From: Trachelipus rathkii
Lineage: Eukaryota; Arthropoda; Malacostraca; Isopoda; Trachelipodidae
NCBI GenBank assembly: GCA_015478945.1
Contig: JABUQX010053535.1
Coordinates: 17,501-47,710, forward strand
Direction: 5' to 3'
DNA length: 30,210 nt
The notes under the pieces: generated by a model
The model's database searches: none
The model's input: only the letters and a program-made list of their open reading frames with translations
What the model was told of the DNA's origin: nothing
Shown: positions 1 to 8,197 of the stretch, in pieces
How positions within the stretch are numbered: the stretch's first letter is position 1
How the letters are laid out: each line of letters opens with the position of its first letter
Translations under genes and position numbers: made by a program

Positions 1-22
1 TATATATATATATATATATTAT

Positions 23-96
<74 letters not shown>

Positions 97-116
97 GGTA
101 TATATATATATATAAT
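1..116. repeat. (TA)n microsatellite, left edge
   Basis: Nearly pure TA dinucleotide repeat with occasional phase slips and one CCGG interruption at 95-98. It runs off the left edge of the window, so its true length is unknown. It directly abuts the left arm of the inverted-repeat segment that follows. Confidence 0.97.
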
Positions 117-134
117 TACTTTGTAGCCCCCAAC
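117..134 (+). repeat. Left arm of 18-bp inverted repeat
   Basis: Reverse-complement partner of 747-764, with no mismatch over 18 bases. It contains a run of five C and lies directly against the TA microsatellite. Confidence 0.85.
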
Positions 135-746
135 TCCCCTCCTATGAGAAGCAGGTGATCCAGAGCTATTGTGCCACCATAGCAGCTCAGGCCAATAAAT
201 CCATCAAAGCAAGTGTATCAAAATTACGTCTGATGTCCGTTTAGTCCAAGCAGTTTATCAAGTGTGTCCTTTGTTGTCATTTGGTTGGGAGGGACAATCT
301 TTGACAGTATGGGGAGGACGCGTTATGAAATCTATGTTTATATTCCTGAAGGGGAGAGGAGGAGGAGGAGGATGCCTAGAGTGCAGAAGGGACAGCATCA
401 TTCTGGTTTGATGGTCCAAGGATTGTTCTGTAGGAGATATTTATGGTAGATGGCTTGAAGTATGGGGCTGTTTGGGTATTCTGAGATTGTGTTATAACCA
501 TTGTCATGTCTATAACCAGATAGTGGTTTATTTATTATATATGAATGGCCAACCGATTGGTTTTCTTGAATTTATTGGAAAAATTATTATTTCTAGGGTT
601 TCGAGTCCTATATCAGAATATAGAATATAGAGTAGGAAGTTGTTTTGAAGATGATCTCCAGGCTGTTTTCGGCACAGAAGCACAAAAGTGGTCTTTTATT
701 TTTAGGAGAAATTTTCTTCATTTTCATACTAAAAATTATTATATAT

Positions 747-764
747 GTTGGGGGCTACAAAGTA
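747..764 (-). repeat. Right arm of 18-bp inverted repeat
   Basis: Reverse-complement partner of 117-134. It ends one base before the point where Penelope-type reverse transcriptase similarity starts, so it marks the junction with that element. Confidence 0.85.
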
Positions 765-1271
765 TTACTTTCTGGTTGCATTTGGTTCAGATATGTAGAC
801 GATATTTTCGCTGCAGTACCAAATGCAACCAACCCACAAAACAATCTAGATTTCATAAACACAATACATACAGACATACAATATACTATGGAAACAGCAA
901 CAAATAACACTATACCTTTCTTAGACACACTCATAATAACCGATCATAACCACACAAAACCCTCATTCACAGTATACAGAAAACCCACCTCCAACCCCAC
1001 TTACATACACTGGTATTCCGCCCACACATGTAACACAAAAATAGCTGCTCTCACCACCCTATATTTACGTGCCTTTAAAATCTGTTCTCCGACTTATATA
1101 AAACAAGAAACTAATCTCATAAAACATACTTTCCAAAAACTTAAATACCCCTCTTACATAATTCACACAGCTTACAAAAAAGCGAAAGGAAAATATTACC
1201 AAACAAACCCGACCAAACCCACTACAAAAAGACATACATCCCCATACCCAACATCAACACACACAATATAA
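765..1271 (+). pseudogene. Penelope-like reverse transcriptase, C-terminal fragment
   Basis: One open frame of about 168 codons belongs to the reverse transcriptase of a Penelope-like element, the enzyme that copies element RNA into DNA. Visible blocks are WFRYVDDIF, with the catalytic YVDD at 792-803, then IPFLDTLI, VYRKPTSNP, YIHWYSAH and RAFKICSP. These are the palm and thumb blocks typical of this family. The same frame continues upstream to an ATG at 645, but codons before 765 lie in the inverted-repeat segment and show no reverse transcriptase similarity, so that ATG is not the native start. The fingers and N-terminal palm are missing. Stop at about 1269. Codon use is rich in A and C (many Thr, Asn, His, Lys), unlike the T-rich sequence before it. 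Confidence 0.85.
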
Positions 1272-1354
1272 ATAACCTCATCCCTCAGCACATACAACTA
1301 GTACCGTCCAATAATATCCTAATCAAAAAAAGTCCTAAAACCAACAAATCAAAA

Positions 1355-1745
1355 AAAATAAAAAAACTCCCTTGCTTATACAAAATCCCCTTGCTACTTC
1401 TTGCAATTAGAAAACTAACTACGGTGATGAAACATAGATTCAAAAGCGAAAAATATCAACATTGAATATGACCTTCCTCACACACGAAAGAAAATTCAGC
1501 TCTAAAAACACACCACAAAACAACACACAATCACCAAATAAACATCAATAATATGTCAATTAATCAGAAATATACATTAATACAAATAAAAGAAAAAATT
1601 TCCGAAGCCTTCTGTATTTACAACTTCCCAAACTTTAATAGAAGCCGCCCTGGAGATTGCAGTAAAATTGATCCTATACAAAACCTAATAATGCAAAAAT
1701 CACCCTTTTTACAAAAGTCTACTAACAGACCAACCAACAAATCAG
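1355..1745 (+). pseudogene. Degraded Penelope C-terminal / endonuclease region
   Basis: After the reverse transcriptase stop the frame shifts repeatedly. Around 1365-1390 a LYKIP-like stretch may be a relic of the GIY-YIG endonuclease start (family pattern VYKIPC). Around 1600-1700 the codons for NFPNFNRS and IDPIQNLIM resemble the Penelope C-terminal block that normally reads ESALI...NFN followed by an aspartate-containing tail. No intact zinc finger or GIY/YIG pair remains. It is assigned mainly from its position directly downstream of the reverse transcriptase. Confidence 0.5.
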
Positions 1746-1865
1746 GGAGGATAGTTTAACAAATTCAGCCATCACGAAGCAGTCCCAGCTAAGCATTTGA
1801 AATAGGTCTGTTTCAGACGAAAGCTACTGCTAGGACTTGTTTTTTTAAAATTTTAATGTATATTA

Positions 1866-1871
1866 AATAAA
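1866..1871 (+). promoter_or_regulatory. AATAAA polyadenylation signal of the Penelope copy
   Basis: AATAAA lies about 120 bp after the last recognisable Penelope codons, in A/T-rich sequence typical of a 3' untranslated end. It is probably the ancestral poly(A) signal; nothing shows it is used now. Confidence 0.45.
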
Positions 1872-1995
1872 GTTTTAAAGTGATGTGTAAAAATTAAAAT
1901 ATTAAAAATGTAAAAAAATTCATAATACCATCTGCAACTAAGGGATTTTGCACATATATAAATATAATAGCGGAAAAAAGCTTGTATTCCACAAA

Positions 1996-2030
1996 TAATA
2001 TATATATTTATATATATATATAAATTATAT

Positions 2031-2096
<66 letters not shown>

Positions 2097-2111
2097 TATA
2101 TTATATATATA

Positions 2112-2203
<92 letters not shown>

Positions 2204-2249
2204 TATATATATATATATATATAATATATATATATATATATAATATATA

Positions 2250-2295
<46 letters not shown>
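1996..2295. repeat. (TA)n microsatellite, about 300 bp
   Basis: Almost uninterrupted TA repeat with phase slips (TTA, AAT) every 20-60 bases. Length in an assembly of such a tract is unreliable. It separates the Penelope copy from the following unassigned sequence. Confidence 0.97.
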
Positions 2296-2297
<2 letters not shown>

Positions 2298-2940
2298 AAA
2301 AATTAAAAAGGAGTTAAGCTCATGCTTATAAATAGAAATTAGAGCCATAGTTCAAACTTTAGCTTTTAGGACTTGTATTTGAGATAATTTATTTGTTTCC
2401 TGAACCAGTAAGTGTAGTAAAATTTTAAAGTTGGTAAATATATATATAAGTACCGAATTATAATTAACTGTGATAATAGGAAAGTTTCAAACTTTGAGCC
2501 AAAGAAAAATAGGAAACATATATTATTCCCAAGTAGGAGTATTTAGTCATTTTATTTATAAAATATTACCATAAAAGTTATTTTCTTAAAAAGAATTGTT
2601 TGTGTTGAAATATTTTTTCTTTTACAAATATTATTTTACTTTTATACAAATATTATTTCAAAAAATCATTATCGGCGACCCTGGAGTTAGCAAAAGTGCT
2701 CTAGGAAAATTAATTGATTAATAATAATATAGATAAAATTAATTTAAAAAAAAAAAAATGATATACTAAAGATTCACAATAACATTTATCAGAGTCAATG
2801 GACTTTTTCTGATTCTTTTCTTACTATTGTTTGATTTTCTCACTGAAATTCCTGTCTTTATGGAAACTCTTTACCCGACACTTATAGGTTAAGTTAGGCT
2901 AAGTTAAGTTTTGTGTAAACTCTATTTACAGCTATCAGCT
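2296..2940. other. AT-rich unassigned sequence
   Basis: No gene recognised. Contents are A- and T-runs, and on + at 2668-2718 seventeen codons resembling a nucleotide-binding loop (GDPGVSKS) that stop at 2719 and lack splice sites. At 2887-2913 there is a degenerate GGTTAAGTTAGGC-type stretch. Confidence 0.6.
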
Positions 2941-3008
2941 TTACTTGCCGTTAACACCCCCTCCTTGCCTCCTTGAATAGGACTCTGCCGGTGAGTGGTG
3001 GTGACAAC

Positions 3009-3047
<39 letters not shown>
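2941..3047 (+). repeat. Probable retroposon 3' end with A36 tail
   Basis: A locally GC-rich stretch (about 2947-3010, including GGACTCTGCCGG) is followed by 36 consecutive A (3012-3047), then more A-runs to 3068. A GC-richer segment ending in a long poly(A) within AT-rich DNA is the usual look of a LINE or SINE 3' terminus in + orientation. No coding portion or target-site duplication was identified, so family and 5' limit are unknown. Confidence 0.45.
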
Positions 3048-3049
<2 letters not shown>

Positions 3050-3068
3050 AAAAAAAAGTAAAAAAAAA

Positions 3069-3579
3069 TTTTATAATATGGGACTGTAAAAGAAATTACA
3101 AATAATAATTTAGGGGGGAAACTGTGTCTGTAAAAATTCATAAAACTAACCAGGAAAATATAACCAGACTTTTTTTTTCTTGTCGCTTGTTTAATTTTTT
3201 CTTTTTCTTTGGAACGTTATTGTAATCAATGGTTAAAGTTAAATTATTTTTTCTCCCTTCTGTTCTTTTGTACTAGCTTTTTGTTCTTTTTGCATAAATT
3301 GTGTTTTCTCATTCTGGGGTGTATTCTTGTAGTGGCCAATGTGGGGTTGCATCATTGGGGTATACTTAATTAATTGTATCAAAATTAAATTTAAAAAAGA
3401 AACCTGTTTTTCTAATTAAAGAGAGAGAGGAGAGAGAAGACTTAAAAAAAAGGATTCAAATTAAAATTTAAGTAAGTTAATGACACTTAGCTAGTTTACA
3501 TTTTTTTTTTTAGTTATTAATTAGCTATAGTTTCAGCTGCACTCTTAGGGTTTCGTGTGTGATAAGTATTCTTTTTGTT
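3069..3579. other. T-rich sequence with a short GA repeat
   Basis: No coding sequence recognised. A (GA)n-type purine tract lies at about 3419-3440, and several T-runs occur. The region precedes the first recognisable copia-like gag codons, so a 5' LTR might be expected here, but I could not find a matching second LTR copy or a primer-binding site. Confidence 0.55.
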
Positions 3580-3589
3580 GGCTGTACAT

Positions 3590-4360
3590 ATGGATGATTT
3601 CGTTTGAGCAGTAAGGGTAAGAAACAGGGGAGAATTGGATGTGAAGGAAGGGCAATGGTCTGCTGCTGTTCAAAAGGTGATGAGTGGAGCAAATGATTTG
3701 AGGTGTGGAAAATCGAGCAGAATGGTGGCATAAGTTGGAAGGAAAAGATTATGAATGTCCTAGTGATGAGATTCTCATAAGTCTGGGAGAAAAGGTTTTT
3801 GAAAGCATATGTAATATTGATTTGGATTGATGGTGTAAGTGGTGCTGAAGAGTTGGATAAAAGTATGGTTAAGGAAGAAAACAATGTGACAGCTATAATA
3901 GAATACGGAATTTTTTTTATTATTGAAAGAGGAAAAAAGAAAGCATTGAGAGAAATGTAACAGCATATGAGGTGATTGAAAGTAGTGTAAGATGACTGGT
4001 AAGTTGATTTAGGAGAAGATATAAGGTGTGTGCATTTACTGGAAGGAGTAAATATGGATGTGAATCAGAGACTGATGGTGTTAGCGTATTGTGGTAAGGA
4101 AGCTTGGGTGTTTCAAAATTTTAAAGATGGTCTCATAAATGTGTGTGAGGGCTTAGGAGTGAAAGTAGTAGAAAGAAGTGGATGGTGAACACAAGAAAGA
4201 AGAGAAAATGTGTCTTATGAAAGAGGGAAAGATAGTGATGAATTAAGAATTAGTAGGAATAAATTTGGATTTGGTGAAGTGATGAAATGCATTTTGTGTC
4301 ATTCAGTATACCATTTTGCAGCTCAGTGTCTAAAGAGAGTGCAGTATAAAAGGAGAGAGA
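3590..4360 (+). pseudogene. copia-type gag remnant with CCHC zinc knuckle
   Basis: Gag packages element RNA into virus-like particles. Coherent but frameshifted pieces are visible: a stretch of about 40 codons around 3690-3830 (containing ECPSDEILISLGEKVF), a block around 4040-4150 (QRLMVLAYCG), and a zinc knuckle at 4288-4329 reading CILCHSVYHFAAQC, an exact C-X2-C-X4-H-X4-C. The basic residues and the position just before the protease fit nucleocapsid. Multiple in-frame stops show that it is dead. The start codon is not identifiable; the 5' limit is approximate. Confidence 0.75.
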
Positions 4361-4391
4361 GGAAGTAGTAGGTGCAAGGGGTGATTTTGAT

Positions 4392-4720
4392 TTGAGAAAA
4401 CAGGTAGGAAGTATGAGAAGGTATGGTAGAGGAAGAGGATGGATCATAAGGGAAACATGTAATCAGGTCTTTTACAGTGAAAGTATAATTGAGAAAGAAA
4501 GAACAGATGGATATGAAGAAATATGTGCGATTGTGGATACTGGATGTCAGAAAAACGTGATGGGTGAAAAGTGACTAGATTTAGTAGTAGGCAGTGTGAA
4601 TGAAAGGAACAGAGATGATGTGAAAGAATCTATGATATGGATAAATGGGAAATATGTGTTTGGTGATTCTACTTATCAGGCAGTTAAAAGATTGAAAATA
4701 CCGTGTTATGTGGGAAATAG
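4392..4720 (+). pseudogene. Retropepsin-like aspartic protease remnant
   Basis: An open frame of 60 codons at 4392-4574 ends with ICAIVDTGCQKNVMGEK. The DTG at 4536-4544 is the catalytic triad of retroviral-type aspartic proteases, preceded by the usual hydrophobic residues. Downstream, out of frame, FGDSTYQAVKRLKIP (about 4660-4705) matches the flap region of the copia-type homologues I know (FGDG...KIP). The rest of the domain appears deleted, because only about 150 bp separate this block from the integrase zinc-binding histidines. Confidence 0.7.
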
Positions 4721-4854
4721 ATGTTTTTTTTAGATGTGTGGTGAATGAAATTGGACATTTGAAGATTGGCTTTAGAAAAGGGTTGAATAGAAGTGTTTGG
4801 TGGTTAGTTGGTACAAAGGAGGATTGTTAATGAGAATACTAGAGAAAAGATAGT

Positions 4855-5585
4855 ACATAGTTTGAACATCCGGGCGAAGAAAAGTCATGGGAATTGGTTA
4901 TAGATGCTTATAGGGATGAGATTGATAGTGAAGAATAAAAGAAAATAAGAAGTTGTGTTGAAAATGTTAGTAAAAAATGTGATACATGCGTAAGGTATAG
5001 GAAGACTCCAAGTAGACCAGTAGTGGGTTTCTATTTAGCAAAAGTTTTCAATGAAACTGTAACAATGGATTTAGGTGAGATAGAAGGACATAGATTTTTT
5101 TGTAATTATTGATTTAGGGGCTAGGCATTGTCAAGCTTGTTAGGTTAAAAATAAAGAACCTAAAGAAATAGTGGAAAAGGTATATGAAAGATGGATTAGT
5201 ATATTTGGGGCACCTAAAAAATATTGAGTGACAATGGATTAGAATTTCAGAATGAAGAAATGAAAGGTTTATGTGAAAGGTTTAGTATGATTCAATGGGC
5301 AACTACTGCAGAAGTCCTTGGAGTAATGGTCAATGTGAAAAATGGTGGGATTGTTGAAAGATTCTATAAGAAAAATGAAGATGAGGTGAAAGTAGAATGT
5401 GAGTTTGATTTGGTCTGTAGCAGCAAAGAATGGGTTGCTAGATAGGAATGGTTATTTTCCTAATCAATTAGTTTTTGAGAAGAATGTTAGGTTACCTAAA
5501 AATACAACTGAGGAAGATAGTAGTATGGGAGTAATAGGTATAGAGGGTGAAATTTTAAGAAAAGCATTTAGAGGGGATAGTTAAA
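4855..5585 (+). pseudogene. copia-type integrase: HHCC zinc-binding domain and D,D35E catalytic core, frameshifted
   Basis: The integrase inserts element DNA into the host genome. The N-terminal zinc-binding part is visible as EHPGEEKSWELVIDAYRDE, and then CDTCVRYRK near 4980-5000. The catalytic core has the first Asp at 5068-5070 (VTMDLGE), the second at 5230-5232 (LSDNGLEF) and the Glu at 5337-5339 in SPWSNGQCEK, read one frame over. The Asp-Glu spacing of about 35 residues matches D,D35E. Further blocks are NGYFPNQLVFEKNVRLP (about 5434-5500). At least four frameshifts or stops interrupt it. Neighbouring blocks are upstream protease and downstream KHGG domain of the same element. Confidence 0.85.
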
Positions 5586-5679
5586 GGTAGATTAATACAT
5601 ATACAACAAGAATCAGATAGGATAGGGTAAAGAAAGCAATGAAGGGAGATAAGGGAACATAATATTGAATTAGCTGAAG

Positions 5680-5860
5680 CAGGTGAGGAATTGTATTATA
5701 AAAGTGATATAAATAAACAATGGTTATGTCCAGCAAAAGTGAAAGGAAGGGATGGAAAAACTGTGATAGTAAAGCATGGGGGAACTTTAAGGGATGTAGC
5801 GAGGGTTCATATTACCAGATTAGCAGGGGTACCTCAGAATAAGGAGGATAATGTTGATAA
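5680..5860 (+). pseudogene. Integrase C-terminal block with KHGG motif
   Basis: The frame starting near 5660 reads GEELYYKSDINKQWLCPAK, then GRDGKTVIVKHGG and VARVHITRL. This is the barrel-like C-terminal part of copia-type integrases of aquatic animals (pattern GDxVxYK...W..P..V.G.DGK...VKHGG...RVH..RL). It is intact over about 60 codons and is followed by an acidic stretch (EEEEEEEDR near 5945-5975) that fits the low-complexity linker before the reverse transcriptase. Confidence 0.75.
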
Positions 5861-6049
5861 AGAAGAAATTAAAGAGAAAGATTGTGAGGCAGTAGGAGAG
5901 ATGGGGACAGAAGAATTTAAAATAGTTCAAGTCTCTAAAACAAATGAAGAAGAGGAGGAGGAAGAGGATAGGATGATCAAAGGGAACAGCGGGAGATTAT
6001 GACAGAAATAAAGACTAGAAAAACGTATAGATGCAAGAATAAAGAGAAT

Positions 6050-6300
6050 GGAGAATGTATGGATGTGAAAGTGTTAAGTATAACGGGAAAATCAAAGAGT
6101 AAGAAGTGGAGTGAGTTATAATATTCGAAATGTAGCGAATGGTGAGTGTAGTTGGATTGACTTTAGAGACTATAAGGAGATTGAAAGTATCAAGAATCAA
6201 GAGGAAGTGTGGTGGCAATTGGGATGATGAAAGAGTTTGGACTCTTACCACTAAACACGTTCACCAACCTCTCCAGTGTAAGGTTGCGAGAACGTTAGGG
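6050..6300 (+). pseudogene. copia linker preceding the missing reverse transcriptase
   Basis: Two frames carry ITGKSKSKKW (about 6079-6110), then NIRNVANGECSWIDFRDYK and NQEEVWWQLG ending in a stop near 6228. Overlapping it in another frame is ERVWTLTTKHVHQPLQC (about 6230-6280). These resemble the segment just before the reverse transcriptase in copia homologues. No reverse transcriptase motif follows; similarity ends near 6300. Minor alternative: unrelated lysine-rich sequence. Confidence 0.5.
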
Positions 6301-6582
6301 TACCCACTATGAAGGTGATGAGTATGGCCAAGGGAGGGGAGGAGGTACTTGCATTGCTTTGGACTGCACATGTATATTCAAATTTTGTACACTAAACATT
6401 AATATAAGATAACCTTCAACAAACCTTTTCATTTTTAACTATTCTACATATTCCTCTGCAATTTCTCATAATAAATCGTCTTAAAATCTTCAACTGTTTC
6501 ACTATAGAATATTTTGCAGGGTGAGGAAATAAGTTTTAAAAAACAAAAAAAAAATAGGTTTCAATAGGTAAACTTATCTCAC
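6301..6582. other. AT-rich sequence between the copia remnant and EXOSC6 exon 2
   Basis: Read on -, this is the start of EXOSC6 intron 2, beginning with a GTGAGA donor at 6582-6577. No coding exon or branch/acceptor pair that would continue the exosome gene was seen. A purine run (ACAAAAAAAAAAT) lies at about 6542-6555. Confidence 0.6.
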
Positions 6583-6713
6583 CTGACCAGTCATTTTAAA
6601 ATCTGTTCCTCTCTGTACTTCCCTTGGACCATAAATACCACAGACTATTTTAGTTGAACCTACTTCAACATATGATGAACCTTTTGCATGACTAATTACA
6701 TCAACAGACATAA
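6583..6713 (-). CDS. EXOSC6: EXOSC6/MTR3 exosome subunit, coding exon 2
   Basis: This 131-bp exon encodes two bases of a split codon and then 43 codons, including SVDVISHAKGSSYVEVGS, TKIVCGIYGPREVQRGTDF and KMTGQ. This is the start of the RNase PH fold of the exosome ring subunit MTR3 (family pattern AKGSAYxExGxTKVxCxVYGPRE). MTR3 is a non-catalytic member of the six-subunit ring that guides RNA to degradation in nucleus and cytoplasm. The acceptor is a pyrimidine tract ending CAG just above 6713; the donor is CAG|GTGAGA at 6583/6582. The upstream exon ends after one base of a codon and this exon starts with two, so the junction is in phase and gives Phe. It ends in phase 0. There are no stops. 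MTR3 needs about 150 further residues, which I did not find in the window. Confidence 0.9.
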
Positions 6714-7512
6714 CTGAAAATAATAACATTCTTAATTTAACATTGAATAAGTTATCTTTATTAAATATTTCAAAGATATTCTAAAAAAAAAAATTAATGG
6801 TGCATCAATGCATTTCTAAGTATGCTGCGGACCCTCACTGTGGTATCTCATCAGTGTAGGGTTCATCCCCTGGCCAAGGCCCACAAACATACCCCCCTCA
6901 CAAAACCCCGCCATTCACTCCTATTATGCACCTTTCTTCTCATCTCTGCCAAACTCACATTCCTCTCCTATGGGCATTCCTTTACTGACTCAATCCACTT
7001 TTCTTCAGTCTCCCAGCTGGTCAATTCCCAGCACACTCACCACTGTACATCCGCCTTACCAACCGACTATCATTCATCCTTTCCATATGACCAAACCATT
7101 CCAATGTTCTCTCGGTTATTCTCTCATTTAAGCCTTCTTCACACCAGGCAACTCCCTAAGCGTTCATTCCTCATTTTATCATTTCTTCTCACACCTAACA
7201 CACTCTTAGTAAGATTATTCATCTGAAGCCCCTTTTAATAATTTTCATTCGAAGAATATGAAAGCCATCAATAAAACATGAATATAATTATACAATCATT
7301 TCATAAAAAAGTTTTGAAATATTAACTTATGGTGATTAAATTTAAAATGCAGCCACCTATCATTGATCATGAACAAGTGTTGTATTCACATAAAAATCCT
7401 ACATTTATAGCTTTTTTCAAAATAACTATGAATTTAAATCTGAAATTTTTTCTAAATCAGATAAAAATTGGAAAAATATAAATAATTATCCCAAACAACA
7501 TTTTACTCTTAC
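6714..7512 (-). other. EXOSC6: EXOSC6 intron 1 (799 bp) carrying a LINE fragment
   Basis: On - it begins GTAAGAGT (donor at 7512-7505) and ends with a T-rich tract and CAG (acceptor at 6716-6714). Roughly half of it is a LINE 3' fragment in the same orientation as the gene; the rest is AT-rich. Boundaries are supported by matching phase and by protein continuity across the join. Confidence 0.8.
6793..7226 (-). mobile_element. LINE 3' fragment within EXOSC6 intron 1
   Basis: On - the sequence reads RITERTLEWFGHMERMNDSR (WFGH near 7087-7101), then LVRRMYSGECAGN, and NRSEWRGFVRG near 6880-6920. WFGHxERM...R...WR.FV is a standard C-terminal signature of non-LTR reverse transcriptase ORFs. Several stops separate the blocks. 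Only about 430 bp of the 3' end survive, which is the usual 5'-truncated form of LINE insertions. The clade was not determined. Upstream of 7226 similarity ends. Confidence 0.75.
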
Positions 7513-7657
7513 ACATTTTTTGGATATCTACTGCAGATCTATTATCCAGTCTCTCGCTATCAGGATTCGCAAAATCTAATTTTGGGGGGTTTTGGAAATA
7601 ATAATATGGAGTGCACTTTTCTGGGCCTTGAATTCTTCTCTGCTCTTTAGAGCCCAT
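7513..7657 (-). CDS. EXOSC6: EXOSC6/MTR3 exosome subunit, first coding exon
   Basis: Starting at the ATG at 7657-7655 on -, this exon encodes 48 codons plus one base: MGSKEQRRIQGPE near the start, then a variable stretch ending NRSAVDIQKM. Human MTR3 begins with a similar RRIRGPEE block followed by a variable linker, so position and sequence agree. The ATG has A at -3 and G at +4; the frame stays open a little further 5' but without another ATG nearby, which favours this start. The donor T|GTAAGAGT (7513/7512) leaves one base that joins exon 2 in phase. A T-run ending in GCAAG at 7684 could be an acceptor for a 5' untranslated exon. Immediately upstream lies a long (TA)n block. Confidence 0.85.
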
Positions 7658-7707
7658 ATTCACTACCCTTAAAATGTTAAGCCCTTGCAAAAAAAAAAAA
7701 AAAAATA

Positions 7708-7710
<3 letters not shown>

Positions 7711-7744
<34 letters not shown>

Positions 7745-7755
7745 TTATATTATAG

Positions 7756-7786
<31 letters not shown>

Positions 7787-8013
7787 ATAATATAATATAT
7801 TATATAATACCGTATATATATATATATATATATATACTATATATATATATTATATATATGTATATATATATATATATTATTATTTTTATATATATATTTA
7901 TATATATTGTATATATATATATATATATATGAATATATATATATAATATATATATATAATATAGTATATAATATTATATATATATATATATAGTATATTA
8001 ATATATATATATG

Positions 8014-8045
<32 letters not shown>

Positions 8046-8063
8046 TATATATATATATATATT
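7711..8063. repeat. (TA)n microsatellite upstream of EXOSC6
   Basis: About 350 bp of TA repeat with slips, beginning about 55 bp upstream of the EXOSC6 ATG after an A-rich run. Apparent open frames inside consist only of Tyr and Ile codons and are artefacts. Confidence 0.95.
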
Positions 8064-8149
8064 GCACTGATACCAAAAATTTTTTGTCTGAATACTGTTA
8101 CAAGTACTCACAACTCTTTTTCAAAACAATTAGTGATCAGTTAGTATAC
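8064..8149. other. Unique spacer between two TA blocks
   Basis: About 85 bp of non-repetitive sequence with nothing recognised. Being next to EXOSC6 it could hold part of its promoter, but no motif supports this. Confidence 0.4.
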
Positions 8150-8159
8150 GGTATATATA

Positions 8160-8197
<38 letters not shown>

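Larger units (their letters stand above)
117..764. mobile_element. Segment bounded by an 18-bp perfect inverted repeat; possible small non-autonomous transposon
   Basis: The 18 bases at 117-134 (starting TACTTTGTAGCCCCC) are the exact reverse complement of 747-764 (ending GGGGGCTACAAAGTA). The 648-bp interval separates the left (TA)n tract from the first recognisable codons of a Penelope-like reverse transcriptase, which begin at 765. If the arms are read as starting CTTTGTAG, a TA dinucleotide flanks both ends, as expected of Tc1/mariner-type insertion, but TA is common here. Short open frames inside (264-449, 545-907) match no family I recognise. The repeat is seen directly; its interpretation as an inserted element is inference. 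Alternatives are a rearrangement involving the Penelope copy or an inverted duplication at a break. Confidence 0.45.
765..1880 (+). mobile_element. Penelope-like retroelement, 5'-truncated and decayed
   Basis: The interval carries, in order, the C-terminal half of a Penelope-type reverse transcriptase, degraded sequence where the GIY-YIG endonuclease would lie, and an A/T-rich 3' end with an AATAAA signal. The N-terminal half of the reverse transcriptase is absent, because the inverted-repeat segment ending at 764 takes its place. Stop codons and frame changes after 1271 make it a non-functional copy. Family assignment rests on the YVDD motif and the characteristic FLDT...VYRKPT and KICSP blocks that follow it. 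A (TA)n tract lies about 115 bp beyond the end. Confidence 0.85.
3580..6300 (+). mobile_element. Ty1/copia-type LTR retrotransposon, decayed, GalEa-like, lacking reverse transcriptase
   Basis: Gene order on + is gag (with zinc knuckle), protease (DTG), then integrase (HHCC plus D,D35E) and an integrase C-terminal KHGG block. Protease followed directly by integrase, without a reverse transcriptase between them, is the Ty1/copia order and not the gypsy or BEL order. The integrase and its tail resemble the copia elements widespread in aquatic animals, of which crustacean GalEa is the named example; this finer placement is from memory of the family. Frameshifts and stops occur throughout. The reverse transcriptase/RNase H part expected after about 6300 is absent, and no LTR pair was found. 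The element is antisense to the EXOSC6 gene and lies 3' of its second exon. Confidence 0.8.

Noticed and set aside
2668..2718. Codons GDPGVSKS resembling a Walker A loop (as in MCM helicases or small GTPases).
   Set aside because: Only seventeen codons, a stop follows, no acceptor or donor flanks it, and no further motif of either family occurs nearby.
2887..2913. GGTTAAGTTAGGC-like string resembling arthropod TTAGG telomere repeats.
   Set aside because: Units are degenerate and fewer than five; not an array.
3525..3966. Two minus-strand open frames of 119 and 63 codons.
   Set aside because: They are antisense to readable copia gag blocks on +.
6015..6251. 78-codon minus-strand open frame.
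   Set aside because: Antisense shadow of the copia linker region, Leu/Ser/Tyr-rich with no motif.
6822..7226. 134-codon + strand open frame.
   Set aside because: Opposite strand of a LINE fragment whose WFGHMERM signature reads on -.
7837..8076. 79-codon Tyr/Ile open frame.
   Set aside because: Pure translation of the (TA)n repeat.
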